Shown here: positions 29,801 through 38,110 of the stretch, in pieces
How positions within the stretch are numbered: position 1 is the stretch's first letter
Layout of the letters: every line of letters begins with the position of its first letter
Made by a program: the position numbers and the translations under genes
Source: Anaerococcus prevotii DSM 20548
GTDB lineage: Bacteria; Bacillota; Clostridia; Tissierellales; Peptoniphilaceae
DNA: 64,000 nucleotides
Assembly: GCF_000024105.1 (NCBI RefSeq)
Contig: NC_013171.1
Span: forward strand, 1,174,501 to 1,238,500
Direction: 5' to 3'
The notes under the pieces: model-generated
Database searches by the model: none
What the model saw: the letters and a program-made list of their open reading frames with translations, nothing else
Told to the model about the DNA's origin: nothing

Positions 29801-32394
29801 AATTGAACTTCTGTTGTCTTTGTTCCTGCTTCAACCTTATTGCCTTCTGCGTCTTCTTCATAGTAGTGGGCTGTTACCGGTACATTTAGTAGGGCGCCGT
29901 CAATTGACTTACCTTCTTCTGCGTTTGGTACAGTAGCAGTTACCTTACCAGTTGTTTCATCGATTGAAACATTCCAAGTATTGCCCTTATCATCTGTGTA
30001 TGTTTTTGAGTCTAGGGTAAACTTGCCTGGTCTTCTGTTGTATCTATCTTCTTCATTTAGGATTACATCTGAAGAAAGGGTGTCTCCTTCCTTACCAGCC
30101 TTAGCATTGTAGCGAGGAGTCATATTAGCCTTTTCTTCGATTACGAAGTAGGCATTTACTTCTTCGGTTACGTCCTCTCGTGGTTTTTGTTCATCTACAT
30201 AGTGAGCAACTACAGGTACTGTAAGTTTTTCTCCACCGTCAAAGGCTGTAGGGTCCACTGGTTTCGCACTAACCTTACCTGTTTTTTCATCAACTTTTAC
30301 AGTCCATTTATTTCCCTTATCATCTGTAGCTAGCTTGTTACCAGCTTCGTCAGTTTCTAGAGTATCCGGAAGCGTATAGTGGTCCGGTGAAATTCTCTTA
30401 GTATCTTGTGCTACTTTTGCCTCTGATGTTTGTTCATTTACTGGGAAGTTTACTTGAGCATCGTATTCCGGTCTGATGTAGGTTGACTCTTGGACTACAA
30501 AGTGGAACCAGTGGACATCTTTTGACCCGTTTGTGTAGGTATATTCTATAGGGATAGCTATAAAGTCACCCGCCTTGGCTGATTTTGGTGGTGTTATGGT
30601 AAAGTTTGAAATATCTCCATCCTTTAGATCAACCTTCCACTGGTCTTCTGGTGCCTTGCCTTCATTTGCCTTATTGATGAAGTCCATGATTAGCCTACCA
30701 GAAGCTTCTCCCTTATTTTCAGCCTCATTCATTTCTTCAGCAGACTTGTCAGTTTCTCCTGGATTTTCAGGTTCTACAATTCCTACTTTAAAGGGCTTGC
30801 CTGGTTTTACTGCTGATGAGGTCACCTTAGAAGTATCATCTCCATTACCATCTTCGAATCTTTGGTCATAGTATCTTGTGTCATCTAGGTTTAATTTGAA
30901 GTTACCTATGAGGTTGTAGTGGTCGTAGCGGTCTATGCCTTGCTTATCGATGGTGACATCTTTTCCATTGTGATTAATGGTAGCAGATCCTGCACCTGTT
31001 CCTACATAAGTTCCTTTTTCACCAAATTCATCTGGTGTTTCCGCTATCTTTTTAAATTCATCAGCTGTTCTTGGACGGGCAAAGAATTTAACATCTAGGT
31101 TTTGAAGAGCCTTATAGTCAGGCGTATTGAATATAGAATCTTCATTGATGACAGTCTTGCCAGATTTATCCTTCTTTAGGGCGCCTTCTGGCATCTGGAT
31201 ATGGATAGTTCCGTTTTTAATATAGGCACTTGCTCCCGGAACAATTTTCCCTGTAATAGGGTTATAAACTTGGCCTACTAGTCTTTCCTTAGCACTCTCA
31301 TCGATATTGTCTACCTTGATTCCGGTGTCTATATCTTGGCCTTGTACAAAGACCTTTTTATCATACTTACCATTTAATTTTAATTGCTCTAGCTTATCAT
31401 TTTCATTTGGCCATGGGTTGACCTTGTAGCCAAGAGCGAAACCTTGAGCTCCAAAAAATTTAACTTTTGGATTATCTTGAGTATAATTATCCTTAAAACC
31501 AAAGGAAGTAGAAGGATTGTCCTTGCTATTGATGTGCTTTAAGGTTTCTTCACTGGCCTCATAGTTCAAATTTCTTTGTGTCCTGGCAGCCGTAATTTCT
31601 GTATTTTCATCCGGCTTGTAGGTTATACCAGGAGATTCAGGTGTTAACTTATCTCCCTGACCAATCATTGGTTTTTCGCCTGTATCAACAGGTAAATTAC
31701 CAGAATCAGTTACATAAACCTTAGTATAGGTTCTTTGGCCGGTCTTTTTGTCTATGGTGATTTGATAACCATATTCAGTCTTACTTGGTGATGTTGAAGA
31801 TGGGTTTTTAAATTCGAATTTAAAACCATCTTTTACTTTCTTCTCATCAGTTTTATATTGAGTCTGATTTGGATCTCCTGGTTGGAGGTCTGTTTGTTTA
31901 TAACGTTCAGATCCATCGTAGTCCTTTATTTTTCCTTCATCTTCACCATAGTTTGGGTCATCTGCGCTTTGATTGTGTATATCTTTTTTAGTCTCTGTTT
32001 CCCCAGCTCCTTGGGCTGTTGGTGTTCTATCTTGACCAAATTCAGGTTTTGCTTGCTCACCATTTGCATCATTTATTAATGGAGTTTGCTTTCCTTCTTC
32101 TTTTTTATCTTCTTCCTCTTGAGCTTCTTCTTTATAATCTCCCTTAGTTTCTTTATTATCTCCCGCACTTTCGCTATGGGTGTTTTCGTCTTCTTTACTT
32201 GCAGAATCTAGGTTGCCATCTTGACTTTGATTGTCATTTACAATCTCTGTTTGGGGCGTATTAGTGTCTGCATAAACAGTGTTCGAATTTCCTAATAGTC
32301 CAAATCCACCAACAATAATTGAAGCTCCAAGTAGAGCTTTCTTTATTGATTCGTTGGACAATGGTATTACGAATTTGTTTTTCTTGTGATTCAT
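26815..32394 (-). CDS. Giant cell-wall-anchored surface protein with Rib-like and G5 repeats
   Basis: About 1859 residues. The start is ATG 32394 (GGAG 6 nt upstream), in preference to an ATG 12 nt earlier that abuts its GAGGA. Order: signal peptide ending near VYADT (about 40); acidic low-complexity stretch to about 190; an N-terminal region; Rib/long-type modules about 646-865; ten G5-like repeats about 868-1615; 11 exact DPSKPGEKE units about 1626-1722; Pro/Lys/Glu wall-spanning tail; sorting signal. The sorting motif reads APKTG, not LPXTG, followed by a hydrophobic stretch and six Lys. A single Cys (TKNVCEIPP) precedes the repeats. Likely an adhesin or glycan/zinc-dependent surface factor. 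Confidence 0.9.
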   Translation of the reverse strand: MNHKKNKFVIPLSNESIKKALLGASIIVGGFGLLGNSNTVYADTNTPQTEIVNDNQSQDGNLDSASKEDENTHSESAGDNKETKGDYKEEAQEEEDKKEEGKQTPLINDANGEQAKPEFGQDRTPTAQGAGETETKKDIHNQSADDPNYGEDEGKIKDYDGSERYKQTDLQPGDPNQTQYKTDEKKVKDGFKFEFKNPSSTSPSKTEYGYQITIDKKTGQRTYTKVYVTDSGNLPVDTGEKPMIGQGDKLTPESPGITYKPDENTEITAARTQRNLNYEASEETLKHINSKDNPSTSFGFKDNYTQDNPKVKFFGAQGFALGYKVNPWPNENDKLEQLKLNGKYDKKVFVQGQDIDTGIKVDNIDESAKERLVGQVYNPITGKIVPGASAYIKNGTIHIQMPEGALKKDKSGKTVINEDSIFNTPDYKALQNLDVKFFARPRTADEFKKIAETPDEFGEKGTYVGTGAGSATINHNGKDVTIDKQGIDRYDHYNLIGNFKLNLDDTRYYDQRFEDGNGDDTSKVTSSAVKPGKPFKVGIVEPENPGETDKSAEEMNEAENKGEASGRLIMDFINKANEGKAPEDQWKVDLKDGDISNFTITPPKSAKAGDFIAIPIEYTYTNGSKDVHWFHFVVQESTYIRPEYDAQVNFPVNEQTSEAKVAQDTKRISPDHYTLPDTLETDEAGNKLATDDKGNKWTVKVDEKTGKVSAKPVDPTAFDGGEKLTVPVVAHYVDEQKPREDVTEEVNAYFVIEEKANMTPRYNAKAGKEGDTLSSDVILNEEDRYNRRPGKFTLDSKTYTDDKGNTWNVSIDETTGKVTATVPNAEEGKSIDGALLNVPVTAHYYEEDAEGNKVEAGTKTTEVQFVAYGTNGKVEKTLEIPFETKVEKDPTLKKGEIKVITEGKKGSKKVTYTIKDSKIDDTKTKEEVIEKAEDRVIHVGEGVNDGTHKIEEKVEIGFETEIQFDDSLAPGETKEVQKGEAGEKKRDITLTIEDGNVTKTETGEFTETKAPTKRIIKVGRNTEGKVEHKEELPFKYKVEEVDDLKKGEYRIAKPGKVGTKTTTWTIKNSKVDGEPTVTEDPAEDALIQVGKGTNDGTHEVKEKKNIDYKTIIEYDENLDAGQQEVVKEGNPGEQERTNTLVIKDGQVTETKEGEFKTTKEATDRVVKIGTKPVTKVVEKPFNTEYVYDENLESGKTEEVTPGKNGKVTITTSYDKDQKKVVTSEKEEKGQNRVVKIGGKTNGTEKVKEEIPFEVEVRKDPSLKKGEWKYAKDDEGNELKGEKGEQERTLTIENSKVINTSEPTVTKKAKNAVILVGEGTNDGTHKIVEKKELPFETRYEYDDSLEPGEEKVVTPGSPGEQERTNTLVIKDGKVVETKEGEFKTTKKPQERLIKIGRKPSEGETTKTIEREIPYETKVIYDENLEAGFQKIENEGKPGKEEVTITQKIKDSKPVGEATETTKTITEKEDRVVRIGLKPVEKIVELGNDTEYRHNPELKAGEEKVIEEGSKGSVKYTTTFNKETGKLEVTEERVEPKNKVVEYGSKTDGEFTYESEKAYDIIIRENPNLEAGKTNVIQEGKPGKTETTVKIENSKEVDRTTKTITEKQDKIIEIGTKNVCEIPPVDSDPSKPGEKEDPSKPGEKEDPSKPGEKEDPSKPGEKEDPSKPGEKEDPSKPGEKEDPSKPGEKEDPSKPGEKEDPSKPGEKEDPSKPGEKEDPSKPGEKEEPGKPGETPEQPGKPGDPEIPGENTEKPEDPTDPKPNKPGKPNEPGNPEKPEDPKPEKPESPDKTETPDKSKNPKKDEGVRIDFASKKSEKAKEAQKDNKSNRAPKTGVSGTSGVLVSLFGAASALFATKKKKKK
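27229..27530 (-). repeat. 27-nt tandem repeat encoding DPSKPGEKE x11
   Basis: Eleven copies at an exact 27-bp spacing (anchor ACTTGGGTCT on the plus strand at 27241, 27268, 27295, and so on to 27511). Copies differ only at synonymous third positions, with C/T variants recurring in a partly alternating order. That suggests expansion of a two-unit block. Copy number is likely variable between strains and assembly-sensitive. Confidence 0.9.
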
Positions 32395-32693
32395 AATTAT
32401 CTCCATTCCTCACTATATATTTAGTGTGTTAATTCATATATTCATACTTTCATTATACTGATATTTCATATATAATCTATTTATTTTGATAAATTATTAG
32501 GGTATTTTATAAATTTTTGACAATTTAAATATAAATCAATTATTTCCCTGTTATTCCTATGGAATTAACTCTATAACAACTTATTTACTGCAATAAAGAC
32601 AATACTTTTAAATTTAATCTATTAGATATTAAGAACTTTATCCTATAGCTTTTTCTATTAATTTAAGCTATAATCAAATTATCAGGAGGGCTT

Positions 32694-33701
32694 ATGGAGG
32701 ATAAGAGGAAGCTTAAATTTATTTTTGTTGTATTTGCACTTTTACTAATACTCGGCACCCTTGGCTATATGATTCTACTTAAGGTAAGTCTTGTGGATGC
32801 CTTGTATATGACAGTTATTACCATATCGACTGTGGGTTTCGGAGAGGTCGGAACTACTAGTGAACTTTCGGAGTTATTTTCTGTACTTATGATTTTTCTG
32901 GGCGTTGGTGTTGTAGGATACGCCTTCACCACAGTTGAGGCAATGTTAGTTGAGGGGAGGCTTGTAGATTTATGGAAGGGAAGCAAGATGGATAAGAAGA
33001 TTTCTGCTCTAGATGAGCATTATATAATATGTGGGTCAGGAGAGCTTGCAGATGTGATTATAGATAAATTTACCAAGGAAGGCTTAGATTTTCTTGTGAT
33101 TACTGATGATAGGGCTGACCTGGATGATTACAGTCATCACGATATTTTGGTCATAGAAGGCCAAGCTACTGAGGAAGAAGTCCTCGAAAAGGCAGGCATA
33201 TCAAGGGCAAGGGGGCTCATAGCTGCCCTTCCTTCAGAAGTTGATAATATTGTAACGGTCCTAACGGCAAGACACCTCAACAAGGATATCTATATTATAG
33301 CTAACTCGACCTCTAAATCAGGTAGTCAAAAATTAATGAAAGTTGGAGCAAATAAAACTATGTCTGCTATAGAAATCAGCGGCAAAAGAATTGCATCGCT
33401 TATGATTAAGCCAAATATTATCTCCTTCCTTGATGTTGTAACAAAAGTTGGAGATGTAGAGATGGACCTTGAGGAAGTGATAGTAAATAAAGGCTCTTAT
33501 CTTGAAAAAAAGGACCTCATAGCCGCCCAGATTCCTAACAAAACAGGCCTCATAGTCCTTGCCATAAAGAGAAATAAAGATAAGAAAATGTTCTTCAATC
33601 CTCCAGGAAACTACATCTTTGAGACTAACGATGTGCTTATAGTTCTAGGAAGAGAAGATCAAGTAGAAAAGTTAAGACACCTAGGAGATGAAAATAAGTA
33701 A
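32694..33701 (+). CDS. Potassium channel with RCK (TrkA-N/TrkA-C) domains
   Basis: 335 residues. Two membrane segments (about 8-28 and 60-85) flank a pore loop with the K+ selectivity filter TVGFGE. A cytoplasmic RCK domain follows: YIICGSGELADVI Rossmann start at about 111, then a TrkA-C domain at the end (about 255-330). The architecture is that of MthK-type ligand-gated K+ channels. ATG has AGGAGGG 3 nt upstream. It is divergent from the wall protein; the 299-bp gap between them is very AT-rich, and no promoter can be assigned with confidence. Confidence 0.88.
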   Translation: MEDKRKLKFIFVVFALLLILGTLGYMILLKVSLVDALYMTVITISTVGFGEVGTTSELSELFSVLMIFLGVGVVGYAFTTVEAMLVEGRLVDLWKGSKMDKKISALDEHYIICGSGELADVIIDKFTKEGLDFLVITDDRADLDDYSHHDILVIEGQATEEEVLEKAGISRARGLIAALPSEVDNIVTVLTARHLNKDIYIIANSTSKSGSQKLMKVGANKTMSAIEISGKRIASLMIKPNIISFLDVVTKVGDVEMDLEEVIVNKGSYLEKKDLIAAQIPNKTGLIVLAIKRNKDKKMFFNPPGNYIFETNDVLIVLGREDQVEKLRHLGDENK

Positions 33702-33706
33702 AGAAA

Positions 33707-33734
33707 AGAAGGCTAGCTTAAGTTGCTGCCTTCT
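33707..33734. terminator. Terminator after the K+ channel
   Basis: AGAAGGC (33707-33713) pairs with GCCTTCT (33728-33734), with extra inner pairs, followed by CTTTTATT. It lies between convergent genes and could serve both. Confidence 0.7.
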
Positions 33735-33776
33735 CTTTTATTGTATAAGTTTTCCCTTGAGATTTGTAAAATATCA

Positions 33777-34736
33777 TCAAAGCCTATTTATTTTATTTAG
33801 ATCGATACTAATGTCTATAAATTCACTAAGGCTTCTAAAAACTTGAAAAATCGCCGAACGAATGGCAAAGTCTTCGTGAGTTTGAGGAAGGTCTATCATC
33901 CTAAAGTGCTTATTCAAATATTCTATCCTTTCCTTGACCTTAATCATTTCGTTCGCATCTCCGAGCTTTTCTCCTGTATCGATTATTATGTCGGAAATTA
34001 GTTTACCTTCGTCATAGGACCTTGGAATCTCCTTTAAGTCCTCATACATTTCTTTTAGAAGGTCCATCTCTATTTGCCTGTGGCTTAAGTCTCTTAGGAT
34101 ATCCTTGCTATTATGGATTCTGTTATCATTTTCGACAATTGCAAGGTCCATGGCCTTTCCTATATCCGCTTCTAGCTTTTTTATCTTATCTTCATATATT
34201 TCTACGTCCAGATGGTTGACTAGGGTATTGCCGAAAAAGTTTAGAATATCCTTGATGTCCCTATCTATATTATAAATCCATTCTTTAAGCTCATCCTGAC
34301 TTTCTGGTGCATAGAGGTTGGTCAAGAAGGCAAAGCCTGTTCCTATAAGGACGAGGGCCAGCTCATTTTTTATTATAGAAGGGTTAATTTGTCCATAACT
34401 TAGCAAGTGGGTGACGGTTACACTTGATGGGCCAAGTCCCAGTTCGATTTTTAATAGTAGAGATAGGGGCACGAATAGGAGTAAGTAGATACCGAAGGCC
34501 CAAGTCTTATAGGAAAAGAGCTCAAAGACAAGCCCTCCTATTATAAGGGCTAGGATTGCGGAAAGACTCCTCTTGGCCCCTCCTTTAAGTGTTGCCTTTC
34601 TGGTCTCAAATATATTGAGGATGGTAATGATTGCTGCAGAAGAAGCATAGTTAAGACCCAGGAAGCTTGCCAAGGATAGGGAAAGGCTAGCAGCTAGGGC
34701 TGTTTTTATAGTAGTACTAATTATAGTTTTGTTCAT
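33777..34736 (-). CDS. Aromatic-acid exporter family (ArAE/DUF939) membrane protein
   Basis: 319 residues. An N-terminal half with about four to six hydrophobic segments (roughly 8-145), including the ASSAAIITILNIFETRKATL stretch typical of this family, is followed by a hydrophilic, helical C-terminal domain of about 150 residues. This matches the DUF939 plus DUF939_C layout of FUSC-like proteins thought to export aromatic or other organic acids. The actual substrate is unknown. It precedes an unrelated acetyltransferase gene's 3' end by 16 nt on the same strand, so the two are probably cotranscribed. Confidence 0.75.
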   Translation of the reverse strand: MNKTIISTTIKTALAASLSLSLASFLGLNYASSAAIITILNIFETRKATLKGGAKRSLSAILALIIGGLVFELFSYKTWAFGIYLLLFVPLSLLLKIELGLGPSSVTVTHLLSYGQINPSIIKNELALVLIGTGFAFLTNLYAPESQDELKEWIYNIDRDIKDILNFFGNTLVNHLDVEIYEDKIKKLEADIGKAMDLAIVENDNRIHNSKDILRDLSHRQIEMDLLKEMYEDLKEIPRSYDEGKLISDIIIDTGEKLGDANEMIKVKERIEYLNKHFRMIDLPQTHEDFAIRSAIFQVFRSLSEFIDISIDLNKINRL

Positions 34737-34752
34737 GATGTCCCCTTGTAAT

Positions 34753-35226
34753 TTATTTTTCGCCTAGATATTTAATATAGAGCTGGCAAGGATTGTTCTC
34801 ATCCCACAGTCCAGGCAAACACTCTAGCTCCTTGTAGGCCATAGCCTTGTAGAAGTCATTGGTCTTATCATATTCTTCGTAGGTTCCTCTCTTTACAGTC
34901 TTTACCTGGGCATAAGAGAAAAATAAAGTCCTAGCTAAGTCCTCGAAGGCCTCGATTAATTGCTTCCCCAGGCCCAGCCTGTGGTATTTTTTCATAATAC
35001 CCATTACAAAAATCTCCACACAATCCTTGCTTGTCTCTTTCATTACCAAAAATCCTACTGGCTTATCATCAAGGAAAATCGCCAAGAATCTTTTATCGAG
35101 TGATTCTTCTATATAAGTTTTCCTACTTTCACCTATCGAAAACCAATCTGTAAGGTCATCCAAGACCAAGTTTCCTATCTTTTCTTTATCTTTTTTGTCT
35201 TTTATTTCAATTAATTTACTCTTCAT
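34753..35226 (-). CDS. GNAT-family N-acetyltransferase
   Basis: 157 residues with a GNAT core: the central VGFLVMKETSKDCVEIFVMGIMKK strand region and the acetyl-CoA loop YHRLGLGKQLIEAFEDLA, about residues 85-105. The C-terminus has NDFYKAMAYKE, as in many GNAT members. Substrate unknown. It is upstream of the ArAE-type gene, with a 16-nt gap. Confidence 0.75.
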   Translation of the reverse strand: MKSKLIEIKDKKDKEKIGNLVLDDLTDWFSIGESRKTYIEESLDKRFLAIFLDDKPVGFLVMKETSKDCVEIFVMGIMKKYHRLGLGKQLIEAFEDLARTLFFSYAQVKTVKRGTYEEYDKTNDFYKAMAYKELECLPGLWDENNPCQLYIKYLGEK

Positions 35227-35343
35227 TTTATTCCCTAGGTCTGATTTAATTATAGACGAAAAAAATCAAATAAATTTAGTAAAGATGATTACTTAATTTA
35301 TAGCTATATGAATAAGGTCTTTGATAATAGATCAAGATTTATC

Positions 35344-35730
35344 CTAAAGCAGACCCTTAACCATATCTCCGTGTCTAATTTCGTCATTTTTTACACTTTC
35401 TATTTCCGGAAATTTTTCTGCAACTGGACCATAGTTTTGACCAGCCTTGTATTCTCCCTCTGCTATTTTAGGATATAATCTCTTTTTGCCCAATATTTTG
35501 TAAAGCATTGGCATAATAATAGCTAATTTCTTCTTTGGCTTTAGATTTACCTGAGTGAGCTTGTGAAATACAGCTGCGTGATGGCCTTCTTCTGCAGCAA
35601 GCTTTTTAAAAGTTTCTCTGTCTTCTTTATCTTTAACAACATCTGCAAGTGCCTTATACATTAAGACTACATCCAACTCCCCTTGTTGGGATTTTAACAA
35701 AATCTTCATATCCTCTTTACTAATATGCAT
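35344..35730 (-). CDS. Ferritin-like (rubrerythrin-related) diiron protein
   Basis: A 128-residue four-helix-bundle candidate. Metal-binding ExxH pairs are seen in AAEEGHHAAVFHKL and in the C-terminal NDEIRHGDMV, with further acids in QQGELDVVLMYKAL and EGEYKAG. There is no rubredoxin tail. It resembles the ferritin-like domain of rubrerythrins and VIT1-linked proteins, so an oxidative-stress or iron role is likely but not proven. ATG 35730, with GGGAGG 5 nt upstream, is preferred over the adjacent TTG at 35733. Confidence 0.7.
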   Translation of the reverse strand: MHISKEDMKILLKSQQGELDVVLMYKALADVVKDKEDRETFKKLAAEEGHHAAVFHKLTQVNLKPKKKLAIIMPMLYKILGKKRLYPKIAEGEYKAGQNYGPVAEKFPEIESVKNDEIRHGDMVKGLL

Positions 35731-35839
35731 CAAAGCCTCCCTATTATTTCTAAAATCGATTCTCTTAACTTATGTAATTACTTCTATTATATCCTATCTT
35801 TGTAGCTTAAATCTTGATATATTTTTCTATTTTAGCTAT

Positions 35840-35862
35840 AAAAAAAGACCCCGAAGGGCCTT
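35840..35862 (-). terminator. Terminator after the ferredoxin
   Basis: AAGGCCC, loop TTCG, GGGTCTT (minus sense, 35862-35845), with one G-U and a following U tract, 27 nt past the ferredoxin stop. Confidence 0.8.
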
Positions 35863-35888
35863 AGTATGTCATTTGTTTATGTATTTGA

Positions 35889-36062
35889 TTATTCTTGGTC
35901 GATTGCTTCTACAGGACATACTGCTGCACAAGAACCACAGTCTATACATGCGTCTGCGTCGATTTCGTAAGCTGCGTCTCCTTGAGAGATTGCTCCTACT
36001 GGACATTCACCTTCACATGATCCACATGAAATACATGTATTTTCATCTATTCTATAAGCCAT
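35889..36062 (-). CDS. 2[4Fe-4S] ferredoxin
   Basis: A 57-residue small electron carrier starting MAYRIDENT. Two clostridial CX2CX2CX3CP motifs are complete: CISCGSCEGECP and CIDCGSCAAVCP. The ATG has AGGAGG 7 nt upstream. It is monocistronic, with its own terminator. Expected to serve anaerobic redox enzymes such as pyruvate:ferredoxin oxidoreductase. Confidence 0.93.
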   Translation of the reverse strand: MAYRIDENTCISCGSCEGECPVGAISQGDAAYEIDADACIDCGSCAAVCPVEAIDQE

Positions 36063-36158
36063 AATTTTCCTCCTATTTGTTTATTTCTTATGTCTATAAT
36101 ATACAACATATGGAATTAAAAGTCAAGAATTTTTTATATTTATTCTGATTTTAATTGT

Positions 36159-36198
36159 AAAATGATAATTTATTCAAATTGATATTAATTATCATTTT
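36159..36198. repeat. 12-bp inverted repeat between yaaT and the ferredoxin
   Basis: AAAATGATAATT (36159-36170) and AATTATCATTTT (36187-36198) are exact inverted repeats with a 16-nt loop, touching the yaaT stop codon. It may be a weak terminator for yaaT or, given the GATAAT/ATTATC arms, a Fur-like site upstream of the ferredoxin gene. Confidence 0.45.
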
Positions 36199-36998
36199 TA
36201 ATATTCCATTTCCTTACATGCATAAGTCTCTTCGATTTCTTCATCAGTTCCTGTAAGTTTAACCCTTACTTTGGAACATTCTCTGATGTAGTCGTTATTA
36301 AGAACCATGCCGTATCCGTCTGCTGTCTTTACCTTTTGACCTTCCTTAGGCATTTTTTTCTTGCTACACTTGTAGCATTCTTCTTCATATGACAAGCAGC
36401 ACATAAGCCTTCCACACATACCAGAAATCTTGCCTGGATCTAGGGTGATGTCTTGGTCCTTGGCCATCTTTATGGATAGGGGCTTGAAGTCATTAAGAAA
36501 TCTCCCGCAACAGCATTTTTGACCGCATGGGCCTAGGTGCTCAATCATCTTGGCATGATCTCTTACTCCTATTTGTCTAAGCTCAATCCTATTTCTGTAG
36601 ATTGAGGCCAAGTCTTTTACTAGTGACCTAAAGTCTACCCTATTTTCAGCCTTAAAGTAGAAGGTGATTTTGCTTCTGTCAAAGGTATATTTTGCATCTA
36701 TTATCTTCATCTTTAGACCATGGGCCTTGGCCTTTTCTTGGCAGAGATTAATTGCCTCTTTTGCATCTTGCTCGTTTTTAGCGTAGTAATAGAGGTCATC
36801 ATTGGTAGCTTTTCTAATTACTTCCGAAAGCTTGCCCTTAGTTTCTGACTCGTCGACATCAACTAAGGCAACTTCTGCCATTTCTACTCCGTTGGATGTT
36901 TCTACTATTACCTTATCCTTATATTCAAATTCAATTCCATTTGCATCGAAATGATATATTTTACCCGCTGGTCTAAATCTTATTCCTACGACTCTCAA
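36198..36998 (-). CDS. yaaT: PSP1-domain protein YaaT/RicT
   Basis: 266 residues. The PSP1 domain begins VVGIRFRPAGKIYHFDA and is followed by the Cys-rich block GPCGQKCCCGRF...MCGRLMCCLSYE. In Bacillus the RicT homologue works with RicA/RicF in Fe-S-containing complexes that aid RNase Y maturation. It directly follows holB (adjacent bases), giving the conserved Firmicute order tmk-darA-holB-yaaT. Confidence 0.88.
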   Translation of the reverse strand: MRVVGIRFRPAGKIYHFDANGIEFEYKDKVIVETSNGVEMAEVALVDVDESETKGKLSEVIRKATNDDLYYYAKNEQDAKEAINLCQEKAKAHGLKMKIIDAKYTFDRSKITFYFKAENRVDFRSLVKDLASIYRNRIELRQIGVRDHAKMIEHLGPCGQKCCCGRFLNDFKPLSIKMAKDQDITLDPGKISGMCGRLMCCLSYEEECYKCSKKKMPKEGQKVKTADGYGMVLNNDYIRECSKVRVKLTGTDEEIEETYACKEMEY

Positions 36999-37784
36999 TC
37001 AGAAATTCCCCTCTCTAAATATATTAAATATGATTTTTTCTATGCTTAGGTCATAATTAATATTTGTTCTTGCCGCATTTTGTATGTCTTCTATCAAAAA
37101 TATTGCTTTTTCGATTTCGTCTATTGATACTTGCGGAAATTTTTTCAGCATATATTTTGTATTATAGTCAAGATTATCCTTATTATAATTGTAGCTTATT
37201 AGGGCCTGGTAGACTTTAAGCATTGCCTTGTAGATAGTTTGCCTGTCGTCCTTGTACTTGTTAAAGAAGTCCTTGTTTTTGTAAAATGAATCTATCTTTC
37301 CATTATAGATATGAGCCATTATAGAATACAGCTTATCCATATCTATATCAAGGTCACCTTCTTCTGCTTGTATTGGAATTATCTGACATCTTGACCTAAT
37401 AGTTGCCAAGAGATTATATCTATTGGTACATGTGAAGATAATTTTTACATAATCTCTTAGCTCTTCTAAGCTCTTTAGCATGGCGTTAGACCCTTCTTGC
37501 CTTAGGTCCTGGGCGTTGTGGATTATATATATTTTAATCTTGCCGTTGTAGGGTCTAAGATAGATATCCTTTAAGACTTGTCTGATAGTTTCAATATCTA
37601 TTACTCCACCTTTTTTATCAATTAGGTAAAGGTCAGGGTTGTTCTTATCATCTATCCCATAATAGCTAAAGACTTCTCGTGCAAAGTCAAGGGCAAAGAC
37701 CTTGTTGGCTTCTTCGTTTTTGCCTTCAAAAATATAGGCATTGGACAGATTTTTTATGTCTATTTCCCTATTTTTAAAGCTCAT
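36999..37784 (-). CDS. holB: DNA polymerase III delta' subunit
   Basis: 261-residue clamp-loader subunit. The C-terminal part of the AAA+ module is seen in AMLKSLEELRDYVKIIFTC and the SRC motif RSRCQIIPI. The Walker A region is degenerate (EGKNEEANKV), as is usual for delta'. It is shorter than many delta' proteins, with a reduced C-terminal collar. It overlaps darA by 4 nt, and yaaT follows without a gap. Confidence 0.85.
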   Translation of the reverse strand: MSFKNREIDIKNLSNAYIFEGKNEEANKVFALDFAREVFSYYGIDDKNNPDLYLIDKKGGVIDIETIRQVLKDIYLRPYNGKIKIYIIHNAQDLRQEGSNAMLKSLEELRDYVKIIFTCTNRYNLLATIRSRCQIIPIQAEEGDLDIDMDKLYSIMAHIYNGKIDSFYKNKDFFNKYKDDRQTIYKAMLKVYQALISYNYNKDNLDYNTKYMLKKFPQVSIDEIEKAIFLIEDIQNAARTNINYDLSIEKIIFNIFREGNF

Positions 37785-38110
37785 AGTTGGATATATTTAT
37801 CAACGTCAATCAGAAATATTGTAGCTCCTCCTACAGTTATATCTATTGGAACTGTGTTTGTTAAAAGTGAGCTTTCTGCTGTTGGATTAATTATAGTTGT
37901 TGTTGTATTTCTCTTCTTACAGTTTTTCTCTATTATGGATAATACTTCGTCTAGGTCTTCTTCTTCGACACCTATTAGAAGGGTTGTATTTCCCTTTTTG
38001 AGAAAGCCACCGGTAGTTGCAAGCTTTGTAATCCTATATCCCTTGTCTGTCAATGCGTCAACTAAAAAGTTCACATCTGCATCTTGAACTATAGCTATAA
38101 GTAGTTTCAT
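37781..38110 (-). CDS. darA: Cyclic-di-AMP receptor (PII-like)
   Basis: 109 residues, DUF970/PstA family. It begins KLLIAIVQDADVN and carries the T-loop and B-loop stretches LATTGGFLKKGNTTLLIGVE typical of c-di-AMP-binding PII-like trimers. Cytoplasmic signalling protein; the downstream partner is unknown. It overlaps tmk and holB by 4 nt at each end. Confidence 0.88.
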   Translation of the reverse strand: MKLLIAIVQDADVNFLVDALTDKGYRITKLATTGGFLKKGNTTLLIGVEEEDLDEVLSIIEKNCKKRNTTTTIINPTAESSLLTNTVPIDITVGGATIFLIDVDKYIQL

